DNA of 24,993 nt from Timburyella sp030842085 (GCA_030842085.1 JAUUSE010000025.1:1-24993); one strand, 5' to 3'; positions 8,217-15,711 are shown, counted from the stretch's first letter. The notes: generated from the letters alone by a model not told the origin. Program-made: numbers and translations.

Positions 8217-10112
8217 TTATTCAAGCTCAAATGCGCCGGTATAAAGCTGATAATATTTGCCGTGTTCAGCCAAAAGCTTTTCATGGCTGCCGCGCTCAAT
8301 TATACGGCCATGATCCATTACCATTATTACATCGGAATTTTTAATGGTTGAGAGCCTGTGCGCTATAACAAATACCGTACGGCCTTTCATAAGAGCATCC
8401 ATACCGCGCTGCACTATTGCCTCGGTACGCGTATCAATAGAGGAGGTAGCCTCGTCAAGTATCATAACCGGCGGGTCGGCTACAGCCGCTCGGCTTATAG
8501 ACAGAAGCTGACGCTGTCCCTGCGACAGATTGCTTCCATCTCCGGAAAGCATTGTATTATATCCATCCGGCAGACGCGTGATAAAGTCGTGGGCGCCGGC
8601 TAGCTTGGCAGCGCTTATGCATTCCTCATCCGTCGCTTTAAGATTGCCGTACCGTATGTTGTCCATTACAGTGCCGGTAAACAGGTTTGTATCCTGAAGC
8701 ACCATTCCAAGAGAGCGGCGCAAATCTGCCTTTTTAATCTTGTTTATGTTTATTCCGTCATAGCGGATTTTTCCATCAGCTATGTCGTAAAATCTGTTGA
8801 GCAGATTTGTAATTGTAGTCTTGCCGGCGCCCGTTGCACCGACAAATGCAACTTTCTGCCCCGGCTCTGCATATACGGTAATATTATGAAGAACCGGCTT
8901 GTTTTTCTCATACTCAAAGTCAACGTCAAACAGTCTTACGTCGCCGGTAAGCCTCGTGTAAGTAACGGTACCATCGGCCTGGTGCGGATGCTTCCACGCC
9001 CATATGCCTGTGCGTTCTTCGCACTCTTTAATCTCGCCGTTTTCAATTTTCGCGTTTACCAGCTTTACATATCCATTGTCTACTTCTTTAGGCTCGTCGA
9101 CAAGCTCGAATATGCGTTCAGCGCCGGCAAGTCCCATTACTACCGAGTTAATCTGCATCGACACCTGGCCTATATTTCCAGCAAACTGCTTCGACATGTT
9201 TAGGAAAGGCACGACAACGCTTATGCTGAGAGCCATTTGTGATATGCTGACGTTAGGTATGTCAGTAAGCAATAATATTCCGCCTGCCAATGCGACAATA
9301 ACATACATTATGTTTCCGACGTTCATAAGTATCGGCATAAGGATGTTTGAATATCTGTTGGCGTTCCGCGATTCTTCAAACAGTGTGTCGTTAATCTTGT
9401 CGAAGTCGGCTTTGCTTTCTTCCTCATGGTTAAAGACCTTAACAACCTTTTGCCCATGCATGATTTCTTCGATATATCCCTCTTCCTTACCGAGAGAGCG
9501 CTGCTGACGTATGAAGTATCTTGAGGAGTGTCCGCCTATATACTTTGTTATAAGAATCATAACCGTCACACAGACAAGTACGACGAGGGTAAGCCATAAG
9601 CAGAAATACAGCATTATTATCAATATGGTCATTGTGCTGATTGCCGATATAAGCAGCTGCGGGAAGCTCTGTGATATCATCTGGCGCAGAGCGTCGATAT
9701 CGTTGGTATAGCGGCTCATTATATCGCCGTGATTGTTCTGATCAAAGTATTTGATGGGCAGCCGCTGCATGTTGTTAAACATTTTTTCACGCATTTTCTT
9801 AAGCGAGCCCTGAGTTATTATCGCCATAAGCTGGCTATACGCAAAGCCGGATATGAGAGAGAACACATAAAAGGAAATGAGTACGGCGACGAGCATGAGT
9901 ATCTGACTGCCGACTGCCGACCAATCGCCCGACTGCCAGCTCTGCTCGACCATGGCAATAACGTTCTGCATAAACACCGCCTGTATTGAACTTACAATAG
10001 CGTTGATTATTATGCATATAAGTGTTACCGGCATCATTACAGGATAAAAGGAAAATACTGTTTTTATAACTCGTAAGGCAGTATGCTTTTTGGGAGTATT
10101 ATTTTTCTTCAT
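8217..10112 (-). CDS. ABC exporter half-transporter with the consensus ATPase motifs (BmrD/LmrD-like)
   Basis: This 631-aa protein is a six-helix exporter domain (about residues 1-320) fused to a nucleotide-binding domain. Motifs are Walker A (GATGAGKTT, ~425-433), a variant signature LSQGQ (~529-533), Walker B ILDEAT with the catalytic Glu554, and an H-loop His (AHR, ~585). Between the two domains, about residues 345-400, lies a polar insertion (KECEERTGIWAWKHPHQADG) absent from simple exporters. The start at 10112 (MKKNNTPKK) is preferred because AGGTGA lies 7 nt upstream. An in-frame ATG at 10193 would extend the protein 27 residues inside the preceding gene and lacks a good ribosome binding site. 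The start overlaps the end of the partner gene by 14 bp. It most likely pairs with that gene's product as a heterodimeric multidrug or lipid-type exporter; the substrate is unknown. Confidence 0.92.
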   Translation of the reverse strand: MKKNNTPKKHTALRVIKTVFSFYPVMMPVTLICIIINAIVSSIQAVFMQNVIAMVEQSWQSGDWSAVGSQILMLVAVLISFYVFSLISGFAYSQLMAIITQGSLKKMREKMFNNMQRLPIKYFDQNNHGDIMSRYTNDIDALRQMISQSFPQLLISAISTMTILIIMLYFCLWLTLVVLVCVTVMILITKYIGGHSSRYFIRQQRSLGKEEGYIEEIMHGQKVVKVFNHEEESKADFDKINDTLFEESRNANRYSNILMPILMNVGNIMYVIVALAGGILLLTDIPNVSISQMALSISVVVPFLNMSKQFAGNIGQVSMQINSVVMGLAGAERIFELVDEPKEVDNGYVKLVNAKIENGEIKECEERTGIWAWKHPHQADGTVTYTRLTGDVRLFDVDFEYEKNKPVLHNITVYAEPGQKVAFVGATGAGKTTITNLLNRFYDIADGKIRYDGININKIKKADLRRSLGMVLQDTNLFTGTVMDNIRYGNLKATDEECISAAKLAGAHDFITRLPDGYNTMLSGDGSNLSQGQRQLLSISRAAVADPPVMILDEATSSIDTRTEAIVQRGMDALMKGRTVFVIAHRLSTIKNSDVIMVMDHGRIIERGSHEKLLAEHGKYYQLYTGAFELE

Positions 10113-11847
10113 CACTGTCACCTGCCTTATTCTGAGATGTATATATTTCTCTATAAATCTCGTTGTTCTGCATAAGTTCGGCGTGATTGCCAATACCGTT
10201 TATTGTACCGCCGTCCATGACTATTATCCTGTCGGCGTCCTCCACTGACGAGGTACGCTGCGCTATAATTATCTTGGTGGTTTCAGGTATGAACTCGCGC
10301 ATGGCTTTTCTTATAAGAGCGTCGGTTTTCGTATCGACAGCGCTGGTAGAGTCGTCCAAAATAAGTATCTTTGGCTTTTTGAGGAGCGCACGCGCTATAC
10401 ACAGACGCTGCTTCTGTCCGCCGGACACATTTGCGCCGCCCTGCTCGATGTATGTATCGTAGCCGTCGGGGAAAGTGGATATAAACTCATCTGCCTGGGC
10501 AAGCTTGCATGCGTGAATCATTTCTTCGTCGGTAGCTTCCTTGTTGCCCCAGCGCAGGTTTTCTTTTATAGTGCCGGAGAAAAGTATATTTTTCTGAAGT
10601 ACCATTGCTACCTGATCTCTAAGCGTCTCCAAATCATATTGCTTAACATTAATTCCGCCGACTTTTATATCGCCCTCAGTGACGTCGTAAAGCCGAGATA
10701 TAAGCTGAACCAGCGTCGATTTTGACGAGCCGGTGCCGCCTATAATTCCGATTGTTTCACCCGATTTAATATGTAAATCTATGTTGGCGAGTGCCATGCG
10801 TTTGGCTGATTTTGAATACTTGAAGCTCACATGGTCAAAGTCTATCGAACCGTCCGGCACGTCATATACCGGATTTTCCGGATTGGAAAGCGTGCTTTTT
10901 TCATCCAGCACCTCAACAATACGCTTTGCTGATTCCGCCGACATGGTTATCATAACAAATACCATTGACACCATCATAAGGCTGTTGAGTATCATGAAGC
11001 TGTAGATAAGCAGGGCGGATAACTGACCGACATCCAAATCCAGACCGTGGCTCGTTATTATTGTATAAGAGCCGAAAGAAAGCACAAACGCTATAACGGT
11101 ATAAATGCAGAACTGCATCATAGGGTTGTTGAGTGCAAGTATACGCTCAGCTTTTGTAAAGTCCTTGCAGACGTCCTCAGCAGCTCGGCCGAATTTTTCC
11201 TCTTCATAGTCCTCGCGGACATATGACTTAACAACTCGCATGGCCTTAACATTTTCCTGTATTGAGTTGTTGAGCGCGTCATACTTTTTAAATACCTTTC
11301 TGAAAAGCGGCATTGCCTTGCGTATAACGAGGAAAAGTCCCAATCCCAAAATTGGCACCAATATAAGGAAGATGAAGGCCATTTTACCGCCCATTACGAA
11401 AGCCATTACAAACGCGAAAATGAGCATAAGCGGGCACCTTATAGCTGTTCGTATTATCATCATATATGACATTTGTACATTGGTAACATCGGTAGTCAGA
11501 CGCGTTACAAGGGAAGATGTTGAAAATTTATCAATATTCTCAAATGAATATCCCTGTATATTATAGAACATGTCCTTGCGCAAATTTCGCGCCAGCCCGC
11601 ATGAGGCTGTTGCACAGGTTGAACCGGCGGCTGCGCCGAAAATAAGGGATATAGCCGCCATTGCTATGAGTATAAGACCGTATACTGCAATTTCTCCCAA
11701 GGTGCATTCGGCCTTTATCCGATTTACAAGTCTGGCGATTACAAATGGAATTATACATTCCATCACAACCTCCACCGACACAAGTATAGGAGTTAAAATG
11801 GAATCCTTTTTGTACTCTCTTATACTGTGCGCTAATTTTCTTATCAT
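10099..11847 (-). CDS. ABC exporter half-transporter with a degenerate ATPase site (BmrC/LmrC-like)
   Basis: This 582-aa protein has six membrane helices (about 15-300) and a nucleotide-binding domain with Walker A GGTGSSKST (370-378), a normal signature VSGGQ (474-478), and Walker B LILDD. Asp499 replaces the usual catalytic Glu, and the H-loop His is Gln530 (AQR). These changes are the hallmark of the non-hydrolysing half of heterodimeric exporters such as TM287/288, BmrCD and LmrCD. The intact VSGGQ here would complete the consensus site formed with Walker A and Glu554 of the partner. The ATG at 11847 has GAGGT 7-8 nt upstream. The gene lies 82 bp downstream of marR and overlaps its partner by 14 bp, so subunit synthesis is probably coupled. 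The family assignment is secure; the substrate cannot be read from sequence. Confidence 0.93.
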   Translation of the reverse strand: MIRKLAHSIREYKKDSILTPILVSVEVVMECIIPFVIARLVNRIKAECTLGEIAVYGLILIAMAAISLIFGAAAGSTCATASCGLARNLRKDMFYNIQGYSFENIDKFSTSSLVTRLTTDVTNVQMSYMMIIRTAIRCPLMLIFAFVMAFVMGGKMAFIFLILVPILGLGLFLVIRKAMPLFRKVFKKYDALNNSIQENVKAMRVVKSYVREDYEEEKFGRAAEDVCKDFTKAERILALNNPMMQFCIYTVIAFVLSFGSYTIITSHGLDLDVGQLSALLIYSFMILNSLMMVSMVFVMITMSAESAKRIVEVLDEKSTLSNPENPVYDVPDGSIDFDHVSFKYSKSAKRMALANIDLHIKSGETIGIIGGTGSSKSTLVQLISRLYDVTEGDIKVGGINVKQYDLETLRDQVAMVLQKNILFSGTIKENLRWGNKEATDEEMIHACKLAQADEFISTFPDGYDTYIEQGGANVSGGQKQRLCIARALLKKPKILILDDSTSAVDTKTDALIRKAMREFIPETTKIIIAQRTSSVEDADRIIVMDGGTINGIGNHAELMQNNEIYREIYTSQNKAGDSDEEK

Positions 11848-11867
11848 TAAATCTACCTCTTTTCACT

Positions 11868-11927
11868 GACAAAAATAAGAGGCATTTGCCGATTTATATT
11901 TCAGAAGTTATAACTTTGGCAAATGCC
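11868..11927 (-). terminator. Hairpin with T-tract between marR and the exporter genes (partial terminator)
   Basis: On the minus strand a perfect 10-bp inverted repeat (GGCATTTGCC, 11927-11918, with GGCAAATGCC, 11890-11881) encloses 27 nt and is followed by TCTTATTTTTG. It starts just after the marR stop. The long loop makes it a weak terminator or an RNA processing site, which could lower exporter expression relative to marR or protect one mRNA segment. Confidence 0.5.
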
Positions 11928-11929
11928 GC

Positions 11930-12415
11930 CTAATCATATTCCTTTGTACCATAGCTTTTATTAGCATACGGCGTTGCTTTAAACCTCCTGTCATTCTCCA
12001 AGGTGCGCCAATGCATAAGAAGAATACGAAGCATTTCCAACAAAGACTTTTTCTGCTCAGCATTAAGGCAGGAAAGCATTAAAGACACCTTTTCTTCATA
12101 TTCGGACTGCATCCTGATTGCTTCAGCTTTTCCGGCTTCAGTAAGTCTGAGCACTATCTGACGGCCGTCGGTATCACTTCGGCTTTTTTCAATAAAATCG
12201 TCATTTTCGATTTTAGTCAGTATCTCACTCATTGCACCGGATGATATGCCTAACTCATTTTGCAGATTGCACTGTAAAATTTCTCCATTTTCGAGAAGGA
12301 CCGAAAAAATACGCCTTCTGCCGTACTTTCCGCCCATCCTATAGTGCAGAAAATGTCCGCATGAACCCAAGCTCGTTATTATTTCATGCTGTAAAGAAAT
12401 ATCGCTGTCTTTCAC
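11930..12415 (-). CDS. MarR-family transcriptional regulator
   Basis: This 161-aa cytoplasmic regulator has a winged helix-turn-helix core. The recognition region is LQNELGISSGAMSEILTKIE (about residues 52-71) and the wing is RSDTDGRQIVLRLTEAGKAEA (about 79-99), a typical MarR pattern, followed by C-terminal dimerisation helices. The start is GTG at 12415, with AAGGAG 7-8 nt upstream. It is the first gene of a unit with the two exporter genes, an arrangement usually meaning local repression of a drug or metabolite exporter relieved by ligand. The promoter just upstream is flanked by matching inverted sequences that are good operator candidates. The family assignment is secure; target and ligand are inferred or unknown. 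Confidence 0.93.
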   Translation of the reverse strand: MKDSDISLQHEIITSLGSCGHFLHYRMGGKYGRRRIFSVLLENGEILQCNLQNELGISSGAMSEILTKIENDDFIEKSRSDTDGRQIVLRLTEAGKAEAIRMQSEYEEKVSLMLSCLNAEQKKSLLEMLRILLMHWRTLENDRRFKATPYANKSYGTKEYD

Positions 12416-12484
12416 TCTTGGTACTCCTTTTGATTACTTCATAAATTATACCAAAGCAGCAAAAAAATGTAAAGGTACCAAGAG
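12415..12484 (-). promoter_or_regulatory. marR promoter flanked by inverted operator-like arms
   Basis: On the minus strand TTTACA (12473-12468) and a perfect TATAAT (12450-12445) are 17 bp apart, a strong promoter. Two matching arms in inverted orientation flank it. The distal one is AAAGGTACCAAGAG (12471-12484), touching the -35. The proximal one is CTCTTGGTACTCCTTT (12415-12430), the same sequence with 2 extra bases, covering the ribosome binding site up to the GTG. Arm centres are about 55 bp apart, roughly five helical turns. Only one arm would be transcribed, so the repeat is likely to act as DNA: candidate MarR sites for autoregulation. Confidence 0.65.
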
Positions 12485-13060
12485 ATTTTTAATTGTAGAA
12501 GTTGGGCAGTAATGTGTGTATTTTATTAGTTAAAAATGACAAAATATAATATATAATATAGTTTACATAATAATAGTTAAAATGCGGAAAATAGAATATT
12601 GCATGACATTGAAAATGCAATACTTAAATAGAATGATATAAAAATTAGAATGAAAATATTAGAAAATTATAGGGCCGCCGATAGTAGTCTAAATAAATCG
12701 GTATCTGTAATTTAAATTTTAACTGTAGCAAAAGCAAAAAATAGGCTATATTAAAATAATAGTAAGATAAAAAGGCGCATAATCCTGACGGACTATGTGC
12801 CTTTTCTAATAATAACTATAAAAGCTTAACAGAATAAAAAGCCGTGATATTTATTTGTATTAAGCGGCAGAAATTGCTTTGACTACATCATGACGACTAC
12901 AAAACACAAGCGATCCCTGAAGCCAAACACAGACATTTAATGAAAGCAGGCAAAAAATATTTTCAATAAATTGCAAGGATATTAGGAAGCTAACTGTAAA
13001 TTGTAAATTAAAGCATATTGTGTCTTTATATTTTAACGATTTTAATATTTTGTTTATTTC
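12485..13060. other. AT-rich intergenic stretch with one bidirectional terminator and a possible gene remnant
   Basis: No intact gene was found. The region is strongly AT-rich, unlike the exporter operon. A hairpin terminator lies at 12770-12805. From 12883 to 12969 an open frame reads DDYKTQAIPEAKHRHLMKAG and ends in TAA. It has a stop just upstream, no start and no ribosome binding site, and looks like the C-terminal scrap of a lost gene whose family I cannot name. The rest shows nothing I can interpret. Confidence 0.45.
12765..12806 (-). terminator. Intrinsic terminator (probably for the 13061-13624 gene; may work both ways)
   Basis: A stem of 12 bp with one G-U pair (AAAAGGCGCATA, 12770-12781, with TATGTGCCTTTT, 12794-12805) has further TCC/GGA pairing inside. 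T-rich sequence follows on the minus strand (TTTTTATCTT), and a shorter T4 follows on the plus strand. It lies about 255 bp beyond the only minus-strand gene upstream of it. Confidence 0.7.
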
Positions 13061-13624
13061 CTAATCATCCCATCGATTTATGGCCTCGACCCTTTTTATT
13101 ATTTCATTTTTCATAATTTCCAAATCCGTATCTTTATTTTTTACTTCTTTGAACGTGGCAAAATTAAAAACTGCAAAAATCAGTCCAATAGCTATAATGA
13201 TTAATATAAATTTAATAGTTATAGGATTTCCTGACAGAAAAAGCATTATAAAACAAAATGCTATAAAAATAGCCTCAAATACAATTTCGAAAATGAGGTT
13301 AGATATGGCGGCTCTGCTGTAAACAGAATAAATTTTAACTACTGTTTTATTGTTTTCGTTTAAAACTTTGCCCATTACATAATATGTTCGTGCTCTGAGC
13401 TCGTTTAGGCAAAAACGGTCAATATAAACGTGCCGACGTCCGAAATAATCGGCATTTACAATACCCATTTTTCCTTTTTTTGAGCAATAAAACATTAAAT
13501 TTTGCTGATTACTATCTGTTACCGAGCATTTTCCATTTTGCTGCCGGAGCTTGCTGATAGTTTCTTGATAGCTTTCATCTACCTCAATTGTGATTTCATC
13601 AATAATTTTGTCAATTGATTTCAT
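13061..13624 (-). CDS. Unknown membrane protein with an N-terminal soluble domain and two helices
   Basis: This 187-aa protein has a polar N-terminal region of about 105 residues, with a charged helix (1-30) and then a probable beta-rich part (GKMGIVNADYF, HVYIDR, TVVKIYSVYS). Two membrane helices follow at about 108-131 and 136-156, then a charged helical tail (157-187). No catalytic motif or known domain was recognised. The ATG at 13624 has AAGGTGG 6 nt upstream, and a good promoter lies about 100 bp further up. Its base composition is as AT-rich as the neighbouring island and unlike the housekeeping genes, which suggests acquisition. Topology suggests both termini face the cytoplasm. Function unknown. 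Confidence 0.75.
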   Translation of the reverse strand: MKSIDKIIDEITIEVDESYQETISKLRQQNGKCSVTDSNQQNLMFYCSKKGKMGIVNADYFGRRHVYIDRFCLNELRARTYYVMGKVLNENNKTVVKIYSVYSRAAISNLIFEIVFEAIFIAFCFIMLFLSGNPITIKFILIIIAIGLIFAVFNFATFKEVKNKDTDLEIMKNEIIKRVEAINRWDD

Positions 13625-13637
13625 AATAAACCACCTT

Positions 13638-13673
13638 AAAAAACAAATAACCGTCTCGAGTAAAGAGCCGGCT
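13638..13673 (-). terminator. Terminator-like hairpin in the leader of the 13061-13624 gene
   Basis: On the minus strand a 9-bp stem with one mismatch (AGCCGGCTC with GAGACGGTT; plus-strand arms 13665-13673 and 13649-13657, loop 7 nt) is followed by ATTTGTTTTTT and then directly by the AAGGTGG ribosome binding site. It lies between that gene's promoter and its start. It could attenuate transcription or limit access to the ribosome binding site. Confidence 0.5.
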
Positions 13674-13725
13674 GTTTTTAATTAACATTGGACAAGCAGA
13701 TTTCAACAGTTTAATTTCTAATTTT

Positions 13726-13754
13726 ATTTTATCAATATTATATATGTGTGTCAA
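13726..13754 (-). promoter_or_regulatory. Promoter for the 13061-13624 gene
   Basis: On the minus strand a perfect TTGACA (13754-13749) and TAAAAT (13731-13726) are spaced 17 bp. The predicted start near 13719 gives a leader of about 95 nt. A second TATAAT-like sequence inside the spacer is at the wrong distance. Confidence 0.6.
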
Positions 13755-13876
13755 GCATTTAAAAGGCCGCTTATAGGAACCATTTATAAAACATTATTAA
13801 TAACAAACTGGAATAGGGTAACTGATATACAGATTGCAATTTTAGGCGGATATATTTTTGAGGCCACTAGAATTTG

Positions 13877-13904
13877 TTGGCTTTTTATTCTAAAGTAATA
13901 TAAT
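13877..13904 (+). promoter_or_regulatory. Promoter for the nucleotidyltransferase unit
   Basis: TTGGCT (13877-13882) and a perfect TATAAT (13899-13904) are spaced 16 bp, 26 bp upstream of the ATG at 13930. It fits as the single promoter of the unit that ends at the terminator at 15714-15751. Confidence 0.55.
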
Positions 13905-13929
13905 AATTCTAAATTGAGGAATCAAGTAT

Positions 13930-14223
13930 ATGAATATTGAGTTATTGGTAAAAACATTATCAATTGAAAAAATAATTATTTATGGTAATCGCGCTATTAC
14001 TTCTAATGATATTGATTTATTAATAGTTTCAGATGATTTTATTGATATATTTAGACAGAAACGTAAAAAGCTAGTCAAAAGATTAATATCATCTGATAAG
14101 CCTATAGATCCTATTTGTTTAACTATCCACGAGTATAGAGTTTTGCTAGATAGCAACGATAATTACAGACTAAATATAATTGAAAAAGGAGAAATCCTCT
14201 ATGATAAATCTATCTACAGATAA
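13930..14223 (+). CDS. Minimal MNT-type nucleotidyltransferase-fold protein
   Basis: This 97-aa protein matches the short DNA-polymerase-beta-like nucleotidyltransferase (MNT) family. The active-site pattern is YGNRAITSNDIDLLIV, with the metal-binding pair Asp27 and Asp29 and a third acid, Asp60, in PIDPICLT. The usual GS before the helix is GN (Gly19-Asn20), an unusual change at the nucleotide-binding turn. MNT proteins of this size are often antitoxins that modify or adenylylate a partner toxin, but the neighbour here lacks a clear HEPN toxin motif. The start has GAGGA about 9 nt upstream of the ATG. The gene overlaps the next by 23 bp, so the two are probably coupled in one operon. Very AT-rich. 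The fold assignment is good; the role is inferred. Confidence 0.8.
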   Translation: MNIELLVKTLSIEKIIIYGNRAITSNDIDLLIVSDDFIDIFRQKRKKLVKRLISSDKPIDPICLTIHEYRVLLDSNDNYRLNIIEKGEILYDKSIYR

Positions 14224-14869
14224 GTTTAAAAATGCAATAAACAGCTTACACAACGAAATAACAAAAATGCAAGTCAATCAAACTAACAATCTTAATGATA
14301 AGAGCTTTCTTATTGAATATACAATAGCTCTGGAATGGTTCTTAAAGAATAAAATAGTTTCACCCCATGAAGAAATAATATTAAAACGTGATTGTACTAA
14401 AATATATAATTATGTATACAATGGCGGTTCAATATTTTATTATTCAAGCTTTTATTATTCCGAATCCGCTATCAAGAGTGGAGACTTTGCTAAAATACAA
14501 AATTCATTTAGAAAAATGAATTTTGATATTATGGCCATGATGCTTAATATAAAACAGAACATCGACAATAATCGCGATTTGGGCTATTCTGAAGATGATT
14601 GCTTTTTTGAGAGAATTTCGTATTGCAATAAAACAGTTAACTATGTGCTTACAAATCAGCTTCGAGATTTTTATAATCCTAGCCTTTATTTAATGTGTAA
14701 CCTATTGCAGACTCTTATCTTATATTATAATTCAGGTCAACGAAAATACGAATCTGAGGCATACAATGACTTAAAAATGTTATTCAATACCTTGAATAGG
14801 TATTTAGAAAAATCAGAAATAATTACATTAATTCTTTCTAACCCCCCAATTGTATTATTTTATATATGA
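14201..14869 (+). CDS. Unknown helical protein, 5' part of a gene split by frameshift
   Basis: This 222-aa frame starts at the ATG at 14201 (MINLSTDKF), which has AAGGAG 8 nt upstream; an earlier in-frame ATG at 14180 lacks one. The product is mostly alpha-helical, rich in Asn, Tyr, Ile and Lys, without signal or membrane segments. No family was recognised, and no R-x4-6-H (HEPN) motif is present. The frame passes a run of six C at 14842-14847 and stops 22 nt later, after a tail (PIVLFYI) that looks out of frame. A +1 shift at the C-run continues smoothly into the next frame (...LILSNP then QLYYFIYDQFLK...), giving one protein of about 486 aa. So this is probably the N-terminal half of a single gene, broken, phase-variable or mis-sequenced. 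Confidence 0.7.
   Translation: MINLSTDKFKNAINSLHNEITKMQVNQTNNLNDKSFLIEYTIALEWFLKNKIVSPHEEIILKRDCTKIYNYVYNGGSIFYYSSFYYSESAIKSGDFAKIQNSFRKMNFDIMAMMLNIKQNIDNNRDLGYSEDDCFFERISYCNKTVNYVLTNQLRDFYNPSLYLMCNLLQTLILYYNSGQRKYESEAYNDLKMLFNTLNRYLEKSEIITLILSNPPIVLFYI
14842..14847 (+). repeat. C6 homopolymer at the frame break
   Basis: Six consecutive C within an otherwise very AT-rich gene (TCTAACCCCCCAATTG). With five C, or with a +1 slip on the CCC codons, the upstream and downstream frames become one continuous ORF. Slipped-strand change at such a tract is a known route to phase variation. A simple assembly or base-calling error gives the same picture. Confidence 0.65.
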
Positions 14870-15662
14870 CCAGTTCCTTAAGTGCAGAACGATTCTAAAT
14901 ATTAATAGTTCATTTCCTCAATATTTTGGCAATGTAACACCACAAATGAATTTTAAAACTCTTCTTAGAGTATTGACTAGTATGATAAATATTGACCTTA
15001 ATAGTTTCAACAGTCTTTTTGAAACAGAATATAAAAATTTACAAAAAGCATACGACTCATTTTCATTACTAGAAAAGGTACTTTTTGTTAGGAATGTATC
15101 TGCATATTTATTTGTTAACAATATAAAATTCAATCAGACACTGGAATTAGGGCTTTTTGAAGAAATGCCTCATTTTGATTTATCTAACTTTTTACAACAA
15201 GTATTTGAATTAGATAAGATTAATATTGAAAGTGTTTCGACCGAACAAATCGCTAGTGTACAAAGTATGAAAGATCAAGATCTTCGATTAAAGTTTTCAA
15301 AAACAATAAAGGGCGTAGATCAACAAATATTATTAAGAGAAGCTACCAAGCCACATGGAAGTTTTGAAATATCCGATATGGAGGTCCCTATACAATTTCA
15401 AGGGAGGATGATCTATTTGTGTATTCCCTTTAAAACAGGGGTGGAAATACGTGAAAATACAGTTCCTATAAATGCTATATATCAAATTTTGCGTCCTTTT
15501 CTTGAATTTAATTCTTGTGTTGTGATATTTGTAACTGCTAAAAAGTGCTCTGAGCAGCTAATGAATTACATAAAAAAGATGAAAAATAAAATGAATTGGC
15601 CTATTGAAGTAATAGAAGAACGCACTTTATCAGCCTTATTATTATATAATAATCAATTATAA
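14850..15662 (+). CDS. 3' part of the split gene, with a restriction-endonuclease-like C-terminal domain
   Basis: This 270-aa frame opens only with a TTG at 14850, immediately after the C6 tract and without a ribosome binding site, so independent translation is unlikely. Residues 1-165 are helical and unrecognised. Residues about 165-265 follow the outline of PD-(D/E)XK/Mrr-like domains: an acidic strand (SDMEVPIQF, Asp177), a strand ending in lysine (MIYLCIPFKTG, Lys195), a helix, then VVIFVTAKKCSEQLMNYI resembling the 'vvvT...ft..a' segment, and a final PIEVIEERTLSALL strand-helix. The Glu/Gln expected two residues before the lysine is Pro, so catalysis would be altered or lost. A strong terminator follows 50 bp later. 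Domain call is pattern-based only. Confidence 0.65.
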   Translation: MYYFIYDQFLKCRTILNINSSFPQYFGNVTPQMNFKTLLRVLTSMINIDLNSFNSLFETEYKNLQKAYDSFSLLEKVLFVRNVSAYLFVNNIKFNQTLELGLFEEMPHFDLSNFLQQVFELDKINIESVSTEQIASVQSMKDQDLRLKFSKTIKGVDQQILLREATKPHGSFEISDMEVPIQFQGRMIYLCIPFKTGVEIRENTVPINAIYQILRPFLEFNSCVVIFVTAKKCSEQLMNYIKKMKNKMNWPIEVIEERTLSALLLYNNQL

Positions 15663-15711
15663 TAAAGAACAAAAAAGCAGTTGACTAATATAATTTCTTT
15701 AATTAGAAGAA

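Noticed and set aside
8358..11869. Plus-strand frames opposite the ABC exporter genes
   Set aside because: Antisense shadows of two well-supported genes, with low-complexity translations.
12883..12969. Short frame DDYKTQAIPEAKHRHLMKAG as a gene
   Set aside because: No start codon or ribosome binding site and a stop just upstream; noted only as a possible remnant of an unknown gene.
15336..15360. R-x5-H (RNase HEPN-type) motif, REATKPH, in the split gene
   Set aside because: It lies next to the nuclease-like domain rather than in a HEPN-type helix context, so it is probably chance.
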